NCBI GenBank assembly: GCA_015499985.1
Contig: JAAAUF010000446.1
Coordinates: 1 to 32,987, forward strand
Origin: Haplosporangium gracile
Lineage: Eukaryota; Mortierellomycota; Mortierellomycetes; Mortierellales; Mortierellaceae
Direction: 5' to 3'
Length of the DNA: 32,987 nt
Positions within the stretch are counted from its first letter, which is position 1. The number at the start of each line of letters is the position of its first letter. The notes below the pieces were generated by a model. The model made no database searches, was not told the DNA's origin, and saw only the letters and a list, made by a program, of their open reading frames with translations. A program made the position numbers and the translations under genes. This document shows positions 10,435 through 20,345 of the stretch, piece by piece.

Positions 10435-13400
10435 CTACCAACGGAGCTCGCCAGAGATGAGGCGGAGGAGGATATAAACCATCGAGCCAATAAACCGGAA
10501 GGCAGACAGAAGGGCAACAGACCACAACACAAAGCCCAAATAAAACTTGGACCGGGTGTTATACGCTTCGTTCTTCTGATCACCTCCATACGTGATAATG
10601 CTCGCAAGCAACGCGTTCGACGCACACCAGATTAACACCAACCGAGTACGGAAGGCTCTGTAGTAATCCTCTTGCTTGGTCTTGGCATCTCGGTGCGTCA
10701 CCTGTTCCACTGTCCTCTCCATCATCGAGTCCAATGCAAGCTGATAGTTCGCGTTGATATCCTTCTCCTCTGTCGGCACATCAACAGTGACCTCTGCCGT
10801 CTTGGCATCCGATGACGCCTTCACTGCTCCCAAGTCCATTTTCTCAATCGTATCTCCCTTGGTTCCCCAACTCACATCGTGTGTGTTACAGAACGCATAC
10901 ACATTCAGCACATTTACAAAACTATTTGATTTTAAAATTGAGTGGAGTTGGAACAAATCAGTAAACAGTTATAGAAAAAGAAAGCGAATAACAAACAATA
11001 CGTAACAGAGTAACAGAGTAAAAGAAAAAAAAAGCTTACCTAGGCATCATGCCGAGGTACTGGATGAAGCTGGTGAACATGTGCCAGGGCTCAAAGTAGA
11101 TAACGGATCCGACAAGGTAAAGGCCATAGGTCGAAGCCAACGACAGAATAACGCCCCTGAACGTCTCATCCTGCATCAGTGCTCCAAAACTAGTCGCTCC
11201 TGCTGCCACTGCCGTCTGAATTCCGAGCTTAGTCATCCAAATAGCAGCAAATGTCATGTACACCATCAAAAACGCGAAAAAGATCATTGCTCCCGTATAC
11301 AGCACTTTCGATCTAGTTAGAAATAAAGAACGTTTAAAAAAAATAGTGTTAGAAAAGATACGTTCTTGAGACAAAAGTAGGTTGCCTTAAAATACTCGTG
11401 AACTTACCCGGTGGGTCGGTTACCCAAACTGAGGACAAACATGGCAATGACAAGGAACTGGTAGGCATATCGCAGGATGATAAAAAAAACCTGGGCCGCA
11501 GAGTTTTCTCCGAATGGACTGTTTCCAGGGATCGTGAGCGAGTTGGCCAAGATGTAAAAGGTAAGGTAAATGTTGGCCTAGAAGTAAATTAAGTCGAAAA
11601 CCCATGTTAGTGCATGTGTCCAGTCTGAATTGTATCATCCCTCTGGCAAAAAAAAATAAAATAAAAAAAAATAAGAAGAGACTTACAATAGCGAACCAAC
11701 TGAACAAAAGACTGAGGACATTGTAGGCAAGCTGAATATGGAAGAGGAACTTTCTCCAGCCAGCATGGTCACTCAGATAGACCTTGCGGAAGTGGAAGAC
11801 CGAGAACAGCGCCACAAAGAAAGTTCCATTCAACCAACGACGACGCTGACTGATCAGCTCAGGAACCGTGTCGGGTACATCTGTCTCGGCCCATGCGGAT
11901 TTGACATATCGAAGCGTCCAGGCATAGCCCCTCTTGGCCACCAGCTCGAAACACAAAATACGATCCTCTGCAAGGTACATGTTGGCGTCAAAAATGCCCG
12001 AGTCTGCCGAGGGTTTCTCTCCCTTAAAGTAGCTGACCAATGGTCCCTCATTGGGCGTCTCAGGCGAAGTCAACAGCGCCTTGTATCTGTATGCCGAGAA
12101 TGCACCAGGAAGCACCTGAATGTATCCAATGACCGACTCCAATGGCTTATCCAGAATATTGTTCTATCGCATAGCAAGAATACCTGGTTAACAACATTGC
12201 GCTGTACCATCTCTTCTCTGGCGAATCCATTTTGAAAACAACAAAATGGTATGCTTACCATCTTGTACTCAAAGTTCTGGGCGGCGACGAGAGGGTTCAA
12301 CAGGTTTTTGGCACCAGCTCCCTTGACGGGTTTGATCTCACCACAGGCGCCAGCAACGTTCGAGTTGAGATCAAAGACCTTCCAGAGTTGGTAAATGGAG
12401 GTGGGTCCTGGTCGTGTTCCAACATCCAGCAAGATGCAGACGCGGGGGTTGATGATGGGTCCGAAGGCGTTAAAGAACCAGCGGTGAGAGTTGAGCTTTT
12501 TGGCGTTTTGTTCCTTGAGACAGAACATGATTTGGACTGGTGCATAGTCGCTCGACTTTGACGGGGTAATCTTCATCATCGGATCGATCGTCACCTGCGT
12601 CGTGTACTACTCAAATACACAAAAAAGTTTCTGTTTGTTAGTTTGTTATCTTTCGGACCATAGTCATTTTCTTTCTTTTAGCGTGAAAAGCCTAAGCGTA
12701 CCTCGTAGATATGGGCGGTGACGGGTTTGCCGTTAACTTCACGCTTGGCAATGCCCTCCTGATAGACACCCATGGCAGCCAGGTACTGATAAACCTTCTC
12801 GTTACATTTCTTGCGTCCATCTGCAACAATACAGACGACCACCTTCTCCCATGCGCCCTCGCCCCAAGTTTTGGAATTGGTTCTCGAGACGAGGTGGCGA
12901 ATGTTTCTGATAATCCCGTGCATGGTTTCTGCAAAGAGAATTTCGTTCTCCTGTTATTCGTTGTTGTTATTGTTGTTGTTATTATTGTTGTTGTTAATGT
13001 TGTTGTTGGTGTCGATGTCATAGAGGTGGGTTGGTGGATAAGGGGGCATGATTGGCAAAAGGAGGGTAGTAGCAAGAAAGGAAAGAAGATATTGATCAGT
13101 ACGCAACTCATGCCTTTTCGATCCATGTTTGTTTAAAGAGTCGACTCTCTTTTGCCACAGTGAACACAAGCAAAAATAAATAACAAACACAACAATAAAA
13201 AAAAAATGACCATTCTTACGTTGTACATGGTGACGACAATAAAAAGCTCCGTCTCACGGTGCCACATAGCAGGCCGCAACGTATAATTCTCATCCTTAAA
13301 CTCATCCGGATCACACGTAACAGCCGTATATCTCATAAACTCCCACTCCTCTCCTTCCTGCTGCTTTTGGAGTTGTAAGTAATGTGAGGGCACAGGTGAC

Positions 13401-13753
13401 ATGAGGACCAGGTTTCCGTCGGTGAGCTGAACATTTTTTTTGGTCTTGTACCGACGCTCTTGACGTTCGGGGACTTCGCCGACATAACGAGGTTGCAGGA
13501 AGGGTGTCTCGACGCTTGATAAGTGAGGGATGGCTCCACCAGGTGGCAGAGTGCCAGCACGACCAGCAGCACCGGGGTATAATTGGTGGTGTTGAGGGAA
13601 GGGTATGTGTTGCTGGTATGGAGTGTGTGGTTGGTAGGCTGCTGAACTAGGACCAATCCCAAGGGCGGCTCCTCCGAGGTGGTTGTTGTGAGGGTTGTAG
13701 TCGTCTTCCACCTGCCTGTTGTTGAAGTCGTGGAGCTGCACGTACTGAGCCAT
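10435..13753 (-). CDS. Chitin synthase, division 1 (class I/II/III-like)
   Basis: Seven exons (13753-13220, 12950-12702, 12606-12259, 12163-11687, 11577-11408, 11312-11040, 10921-10435) join in phase into 845 residues. The enzyme polymerises UDP-GlcNAc into chitin at the plasma membrane. Seen in order: a disordered Gln/His/Pro-rich N-terminus with no myosin motor; the chitin synthase N-terminal domain ([15 protein letters not shown]); [42 protein letters not shown] at about 320-331; [21 protein letters not shown] with EDR at 443-445; and the catalytic QRRRW at 483-487. About seven hydrophobic helices follow, and [21 protein letters not shown] lies between two of them. Length is close to the usual 850-950. 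The start (agccATGg) has a strong context. Intron 1 (269 nt) contains a GTT/AAC repeat. Class within division 1 needs a phylogeny. Confidence 0.95.
12956..13012. repeat. GTT/ATT trinucleotide microsatellite in chitin synthase intron 1
   Basis: Imperfect TTG/TTA units on the plus strand (AAC/AAT on the coding strand) lie directly before the acceptor at 12952-12951. On the minus strand the acceptor is therefore preceded by an A/C-rich repeat instead of a polypyrimidine tract. The acceptor is supported by the conserved TMYN/ENEILFA junction. Confidence 0.7.
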
Positions 13754-15103
13754 GGCTGGTGTCCTTTTGTTGTTGTTATGCAGGTGTTAGATTAGAAGAG
13801 CAAAAAGAGAGCGATGGAATAAAAAGTGAGGTAGAGGAGAGGGAATTGAGTGTGAATGATGGGCAGCTAGTGGGGGCTATGTGGAATCTACAGGGGCGAG
13901 GAGGGGAGTGAAGTGGGATGAAGAACGAAAAAGAAAAGAAGGAAAGAAGGAGTGAAAAGAAAGGGAGGGGAAAAGAGGAAGAAGGGTCGACTGACTGACA
14001 CAGGGAACACCTCGTTCTCGGCCCCTTTCTTTTCTTTCTTCGAGCACAGAAAAAAGAAAAAGAAAACGTTCCCGCTCGCTTTTGCGCTTCCTGCTCTGCT
14101 GTTGTCATCATCCGCACGGTAGTCGGACAACGAGTCTGCTCTATTTTTGATTTCTTACTTCTCTCGTCCTGTAAACGCAAATAAGGCTGTCTTCTTGGAA
14201 CGACAACAAACAAACATTCTTATTGCACCGAGTATCGACTCGTTCCTTGTCTATTTTTCGACCCTCAGAGGGTTATGCTCTCACTCCCTCGCATGGGCAT
14301 GAACGCGTAGTATCCCCACGGCTCTTTTTTCTTTCTTTTTTGCCCGATGCCCCTGCCCAAATGTGCTTCCCTCCCCGTTCCTGCTTTGAGTCTGGCCCTG
14401 CACACATCCACATCCCTTTCTCATCTCTTTTTTGCTCCTTTCGTGTCTCCAACCCAACGCGTCTCAACCTGAACGCCACACGACACAGCATCACCACCAG
14501 CCCGTCGTCAATCTTTGTTCTTCAGCCAAGCCATTGCACCAAAGAAAAGGCTAAAAAAACACTCCTTTATACCAGTAGACTGGGCTCGAAAGAAAAAAGA
14601 AAAAGCAAAAAAACGGGACGAACAGAATTTTTTTCTTCCCGCCGAAGGTCCCAACCTTGTTTGCTTTTCCCTCATCCTCTTACCTCACCTCTTACCTCAC
14701 CTCTTCCAGGCACAGCCCACATCCTTCAAACTGCGCTTTCGGGACTAGAGGCCATTCCTAAAATAGCACAGCCACAGACCATGCCATGATCTCGTGCAAA
14801 TACTTCATACCAACAACGCACGAGACAGGTCCCCAACATCTAAACGTTCCACGCTAGCAAAATGATGCACCATGACATCTTTTTTTCTTTCTTTTTTTTT
14901 TTGTTCGTGTTCATGTTCGTGTTTCTTGTTATTTGTTATTGAAGTAAAAAAAAAAGTGTTGGAGTGGTTGACTAGAATACAGAAAAAAAAAGTGAGAGAG
15001 AGTATTGAAGGCTAAGAATATGTGTGTGTCGGTTCCTGATCTTGTTTAACGATGCCTGCACAACGCAGGGGGTTAGGGGTTTGGCGAGGACACATTGGCT
15101 GTT
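13754..15103. promoter_or_regulatory. Long intergenic region: chitin synthase promoter and 3' flank of the CUE gene
   Basis: About 1.35 kb between two minus-strand genes. On the minus strand, 13780-14060 is strongly pyrimidine-rich, fitting a leader. A short direct repeat (cttacctcacct, twice) lies near 14679-14702. A 188-codon plus-strand ORF (14223-14789) is low complexity, has no family features and no intron structure, and is treated as chance. T and A runs lie near 14881-14960. Confidence 0.35.
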
Positions 15104-17474
15104 TTATCTCCGGGTCACTGGGTTGAGACCAGAACCAGGGTTGGCATTGATCGCATATTGCAACTCTATAGGACAAGAATAAAAATAGAAGTCTTGGCAT
15201 TAACACTTGCTTCACTTGCACAATCCATGATCGAACATTCGCCTCTGTGTTGCATATGTGTGCCATTGGAGTACTATTGTCTTGGCATTTATGAAAAGGG
15301 TTCAAGCTTCTTACCATCCTCGACTGTTGTTGCGCGATTGCCACTGCTCTCGGTCGAAGTGGTATTGTAAGGCCTATTGGGGAGAGGAGGAATGGCTCCA
15401 TCCAACGAAGGGCTCGTCCTGTTGTGGCGGGCTATTTAATCATAGACGGCATTGCAAGCAGCATCCAGTTAGCAAGAGTCATGCTTTACTCACAGACAGC
15501 TGCTTCATTTCAAGGAGAAGTAAATGGGTCATAATAGCTTACAAAGAGGTTCGTCCTCATCTGCGCGCGATCCAAAGCGGATGGGTTCACTGGGGCGATC
15601 GCTAAGAGGGACAAAAAATGCTCTTATTAATATCGACATTGATGCTTATTGAGTACAAACAGAGATGGGAAAGTGCGAATAATGATTACCTGTAGTTATC
15701 ATAATAGCCGCCTTGGCTAGAACCACCGTTCCTGTAAGCATCCTGCTGATGTTGCTGATGTTGCTGCTGTTGCTGCTGTTGTTGTCTTGCAGCAGCCTCA
15801 GCTCTATTGGTCTTGAACTGGGTGTACCACTCGTTCACCTTCTTCTTGGTGGCTAGTGAAAAAGTAGTAAAAGTAAAAAAAAAAGTAAGCGAGATGTTTC
15901 CTGGTCCAGCTATCACGATCGAGCTTGTCGACAACGATCTTTTCAACGAATGTTCGCCTTACTGTCAGCAGCCACGTTGAATCGCTCCTTAATCTTGGGC
16001 AGCTCCTCTACATGAAAGAAAAAGAAGCGATAGGGGTTAGAATATACGTCGAATAAATGTCAACTAATACTAGCTGTCAAGAAAGAGGGTAATGCCATAC
16101 CATCCATGAGCTCCTTCATTTCAGCAACAAAACCAGGTCCCTCCTGCTCCTGGTGCTGCTGCTGCTGGTTCTGCTGTCCATGAACATTCTGCCTATCACG
16201 GGCTATTGAATTACAAACATGCAAGGAGAGCACCGGAATTAGTATCTGGTCCAGAGAAACACAACATAACCGAGATTAGTGACGTTCAGTCAACGGCGAA
16301 GGAGGGGGAAGAAAGTAAAAAAACAGAGTAGAAGAAACGAAGGCTCGATGGTTACACGTTCCGACACATGACGCAAACACAATAATAAAAAAAGAAAGGT
16401 AGGGGCCATGAAAAAAAAGAGTGCTCTCACGACCCACAATAAGAACAAGAACAGGACCGCCAGCAAAAGCAACGCACCTCTGTATTCATCCATGGCAGCC
16501 AAGGTGCGAGCAAAGTCTTCATCAGCGCGCAACTGTTGTTCAGAGGTCGACGTCGATGCCAAGAGAACGGGCTATTGTCACAATCATAGGGGGGGAGGGG
16601 GGGAAGAAGAATGAGAAAACAAAAAGTAACGAATCAGTTTTAGTTTTTTCCCGCGCCTCTATTTCGCATTCTGGAGGAGTCGATGACATTTTGTGGATGC
16701 CAAGAAAAACCCCGTCTTCTCCCCCATTCGCTCTTCAAATTCTCAATTCACCCAATGACAAGCACATGAAAGGTGTCTTACATCAATATCGCGCGGGGCT
16801 TGTTGGTTCTGACCACTGAGGTTCAAGTTGCCCATAGGACTAACCAATTCGTTGGTCTGACGACGGGGCAACGAGGGAGGCGCATCCGAAGAAGGAACAC
16901 GAGCAGGGACGGGAGCTGGAGCACGAACAGGTTGTGGTACAGGCGCAGGTTCGGCATGGAACTCGGGGTCAGAGATCTCGAGCAAGGCGTTGATACTGGC
17001 CTCAACGTCTCCACGATGGCTCTCGAGAACAAACTCACAGACCTCCTTCTCGACCGTGGGAAAGGCCTCGGTCAGGATGGCCAATCTGGCCTCACGTTCA
17101 GACTGAGCTGGGTTGGTTGCAGGTTGAGTAGGAGCCTGAGTAGTGGCAGGAGCAGGAGGAGGAGGAGGAGGAGCAGTGGCCGCTGAGGTTGTGAGAGGAG
17201 CTACAGGGACGATAGTAGCAGAAGCAATTGAAGAGGAATGAATGTTGATGTCTTCATCCTCGTCATCTTCATCCTTGACAGTGGTATCTTTGGGGCTGTC
17301 CTTCTTTGTGGCCTGGGGTGAGCCTGGTCTCTTATCGGATGCAGGTGCATCGAGGTGGGTGGTGTCGTTGTCGTGCTCGTGCTCGTGGTCATGCTCTTCG
17401 ATATCGTCGTCGAGGAGTGCGCTAATATCGTCTTCCTTTGGCTTAGTGCTGATGTCTTTGTCAGTGACGGACAT
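15104..17474 (-). CDS. CUE-domain ubiquitin-binding protein (Cue5-like)
   Basis: Eight exons (17474-16782, 16571-16478, 16202-16101, 16007-15963, 15852-15690, 15601-15543, 15431-15315, 15165-15104) encode 444 residues. The N-terminus is acidic with Asp/Glu/His runs and Pro/Ala tracts. The CUE domain lies at about 126-168 (REARLAILTEAFPTVEKEV, then SINALLEISDPEF), with the family's FP turn and LL pair, which contact ubiquitin. Conserved short blocks follow: RADEDFARTLAAMDEYR, FVAEMKELMDEELPKIKERF and KKKVNEWYTQFK, then a Gln/His tract. The fungal Cue5 family binds ubiquitinated cargo and in yeast acts as an autophagy adaptor. I see no clear Atg8-binding WxxL-type motif. The last exon is the least certain; I chose the acceptor giving ELQYAINANP. 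An acceptor further upstream would give a different C-terminus. The gene is divergent from VTA1. Confidence 0.82.
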
Positions 17475-18058
17475 TTTGTTGGTTATTGGTTTGTTGCTGT
17501 GAAGTTGGTGGGTGGGTGAAGTTGAAGAGTAAGGAATGAAGAAGGGGAATGAAAGAAGGGGACCCATGTTTTAAAGGGAACGATGGTCTGCGCTGGCAAA
17601 AATTCCCTTGCACTCTGTGACTCGCTAATACACCTCTTTTTAGTTTTTTTGACGACGTCAAGGTGGCACTCTCGCACTCTTGGCATGGGTCAAGAGGAGA
17701 ACGGGCTGTTGTGAGCAACGATAACGGACACTGCTACTGTTCGCTAAGAGTCCAACCGTAGGGGACATCCGGAAGGAGGACCCATGGTTACCATGGAGGA
17801 ACAAAATAATTAGGATATATTGTGTCGATACCATGCTGCAGAAGTGTAGCTTCTTGTGCTTCAACAGTTACGAGAAAGGCAACATTTTCCTTTGAATCGA
17901 TGTCATTCTGCCACATAAGGTTTTATGTAAGTAACCAAGTGACTCTCGACAATCGATTCGTCCAAGAGCGCCTTCTTTTTTCGCGCGCCTCCTTCCTTCT
18001 TTTCTTTTTTCTTTTTCAAAACTTCACACCCCATCAGCACCAACAACAACAACCACGA
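17475..18058. promoter_or_regulatory. Shared promoter between the CUE-domain gene and VTA1
   Basis: 584 bases separate the two divergent ATGs. Each side ends in a pyrimidine-rich leader in its own direction: on the plus strand a C/T stretch at about 17968-18018 leads into caccaacaacaac before the VTA1 start. Small ORFs inside are chance. The arrangement is compatible with a bidirectional promoter, but no specific factor site was identified. Confidence 0.5.
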
Positions 18059-18173
18059 ATGTCGGCCGCAAACGTACCCGAGGCACTCAAGAGCATCACG
18101 CCCTTTCTCCAACGAGCAGCCCAGCTCCAGGAACGAGAACCCGTCGTCTCCTACTACTGTATGTTCTCTCTCT

Positions 18174-18227
<54 letters not shown>

Positions 18228-20238
18228 AACGACAACAATGGAAGACATCAAAGCGACACATACAAATCCTTGGCACACAGTCGGGGCTGTTGCCAGTCAT
18301 GTGTCAACTCATAACTCATTCCACAAAACGCGTTGTTCTTTTCTTTCTTTTCATTTCTCTTGTTGCCATATAACCGGAATAGCAAACTATTATGCTGCCA
18401 AGCTGGCGATTCAAAAGGCGTCCAAGGACAACAGCTGCAGACCATTCATTGTCGAACTCTTGGACGTGCTGGAAAAGGTTAGTCAGGAAAGCATCTCTCA
18501 CAGTTTTTACTTGTCGAGCAATGAGCGCCGTGTGCCTGAATCGACTCTCTCTTCGCGTCTCGTCACCACTCATTACACATACTGACTGCGTATTCTCTCT
18601 CTTTTTTTTTTTTTTTTTAATTGGAACAATAACCATGCAAATAGCAAAGGAAGGATATGGGAGAGAATGAGGCGATTACGAGCGAGCTTGTAGGATATGC
18701 CCACGTCGAGAACTTTGCTATCAAGATCTTTGGTAAAGCCGACGATGAGGATCGTGTCGGACAGGGTTCCCAGTAAGTCTTTCTTTTTTCTGAAAAAGAC
18801 AAGAGGTCTCATTGAGAAGAAAAAGAAGAGGAAGAAGGGCAAGAGACGATAGGATGAAAACCAGGACCTTGTGACCCCCTTCAGTTCCCAGCCTTCCGAA
18901 GAAAGTACCATGGGAAACATTGAAAGAATGCCAAGGAGCGATAGAAAGTAAACAGGAAACTTATTTCGAACTGGGAGTATCACGAAAAAAGAACAAGTAG
19001 GGCCAGGAGCAATAGAAGGGAACAAGAGACATATAATCCAGTTCCACCTACTGACAAAACTACACTTCTTCCCCTTCTTGTCCTAATCGCCCTTGCCCCG
19101 TCTTACAGGAAGACTGCCAAGAACTTTGTTGCCGCAGCGAATTTCTTAGAGCTGCTCAAGGTGTTTGGCGACATTGACTCAGAGGTCGAGGAAAAGATCA
19201 AGTACGCCAAATGGAGAGCCGCAGATATTGTCAAGGCCATCCGTGACGGACGTCAGCCTGCACCCCCACCAGGCGCCAACAATAAACCCAACCAGGATTT
19301 CATTGACACCTCTTCCTTGGCTGGATTCGATACCTCTGCTACTCCAGCACCGACGAATGCGTTTTCGCCCCCTTCTGCTGCTGCCACGTTTTCCCCTCCC
19401 ATGCAGTCACCGCAACAGCCTGCTCAAGGAGGAACACCCGCTTTTCCCACGATCTCTAATTTTCCCTCGCCTCCCTTGGGACACTCCACTAACACCTTCA
19501 ACGACAATGATAGCATCAACAACTACAACAACAACACTGGATTCAATGGGTCAATTGGCGGAGGCGGCATTAACAATAACAATAACAATAACAATAACAA
19601 CAACTGGAACCAGTCAGATGTGAGTCCAAGCTTGAACCAAGGGCAGATCCCTTATAACAACAACCCTGCAGGAGCACCTCCAGTCCATCAACAACCACAA
19701 CAGCAGCCTCAGTTCCCTCCTTCAAACTACAACAATATCCAGCCTACGTTGCCAGTGTCGCCTACTCCCCCTGCCTCGCAATACTCGTCCTACCAACCAC
19801 CGGCACCAGCACCCGCACCTGCACCCGTCTCAAACCCATACACTCCTCAGCCCCAACAACCCATGGGGGGATACAACTCGCCCTCTGCCCCTTACCAACA
19901 ACCAGCAGTACATTCGCCATACGTTCCTGCGACACCAGCAATGGTGCTCGATCCTGCGGTCAGTACCCAGATTCAGAAGCACTGCAAGTGGACTGTCTCT
20001 GCATTGACCTACGATGACATCCCCACTGCCATCGACAACCTCGAAAAGGCTCTTGCCCTCCTTCGTGTAAGTTCTTTTAATTGATCCTGACTTTGTTTAC
20101 TTGCTGTTATACTGTCTGTTACTGTTCAAGGAAAAGAATGGCGCTTCTAACAAAATCACCCACTTTCTTTTTTCTTATTCTTTTCTTTGTGCTTCTGCAT
20201 CCTTGTTGTCGACGTAGCCTTACCACAACAACAAATAA
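18059..20238 (+). CDS. VTA1: Vta1/LIP5, Vps4-activating ESCRT-III co-factor
   Basis: Five exons (18059-18158, 18383-18477, 18645-18772, 19109-20066, 20218-20238) encode 433 residues. Vta1 binds and stimulates the AAA ATPase Vps4, which disassembles ESCRT-III during multivesicular-body formation. The N-terminal tandem-MIT-like helical domain is clear: ITPFLQRAAQLQEREPVVSY, NYYAAKLAIQKA, HVENFAIKIFGKADDEDRVG, TAKNFVAAANFLELLKVFG, IKYAKWRAADIVKAI. A roughly 220-residue linker follows, rich in Pro, Asn and Gln, with a 12-residue Asn run. The C-terminal VSL/VSE helices (STQIQKHCKWTVSALTY, IPTAIDNLEKALALLR) bind Vps4. The last exon adds only PYHNNK and the stop. The TAA at 20236-20238 sits inside an AATAAA hexamer. 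Intron 1 holds a long TC microsatellite. The stop is 107 nt from the convergent AP180 stop. Confidence 0.94.
18179..18224. repeat. (TC)n microsatellite in VTA1 intron 1
   Basis: A pure TC/CT dinucleotide run of about 45 bases, 20 nt after the donor at 18159. It lies in the 5' half of the intron, far from the acceptor at 18381-18382, so it is not the acceptor's polypyrimidine tract. Length is expected to vary between strains. Confidence 0.9.
19571..19604. repeat. In-frame AAC/AAT repeat coding poly-Asn in VTA1
   Basis: Alternating AAC and AAT codons encode a 12-residue Asn run in the disordered linker. The repeat is in frame, so length changes alter only the linker. Confidence 0.85.
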
Positions 20239-20345
20239 AGCAACAACGAGGCAATCCACCAGAGGCCTCTTCGCCATTTTTTTTTTTTTATCATGTGTTT
20301 TGAGCTGCTTTATTTTCCAGAGACTCATCAGTTGCCATGGTAGCA

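Noticed and set aside
14223..14789. Plus-strand ORF of 188 codons in the chitin synthase promoter
   Set aside because: It is low complexity (Ser/Pro/Lys), has no family features, and overlaps a pyrimidine-rich leader of the opposite gene.
15166..15271. Alternative last exon of the CUE gene from the acceptor near 15270
   Set aside because: It is in phase but ends in a sequence (QWHTYATQRR...) unlike the family. The acceptor at 15166 gives ELQYAINANP, which looks more like related C-termini. This is not certain.
18573..19025. Minus-strand ORF of 150 codons over VTA1 exon 3 and intron 3
   Set aside because: It crosses a well-supported exon and its flanking introns; its hydrophobic look comes from poly-A/T stretches.
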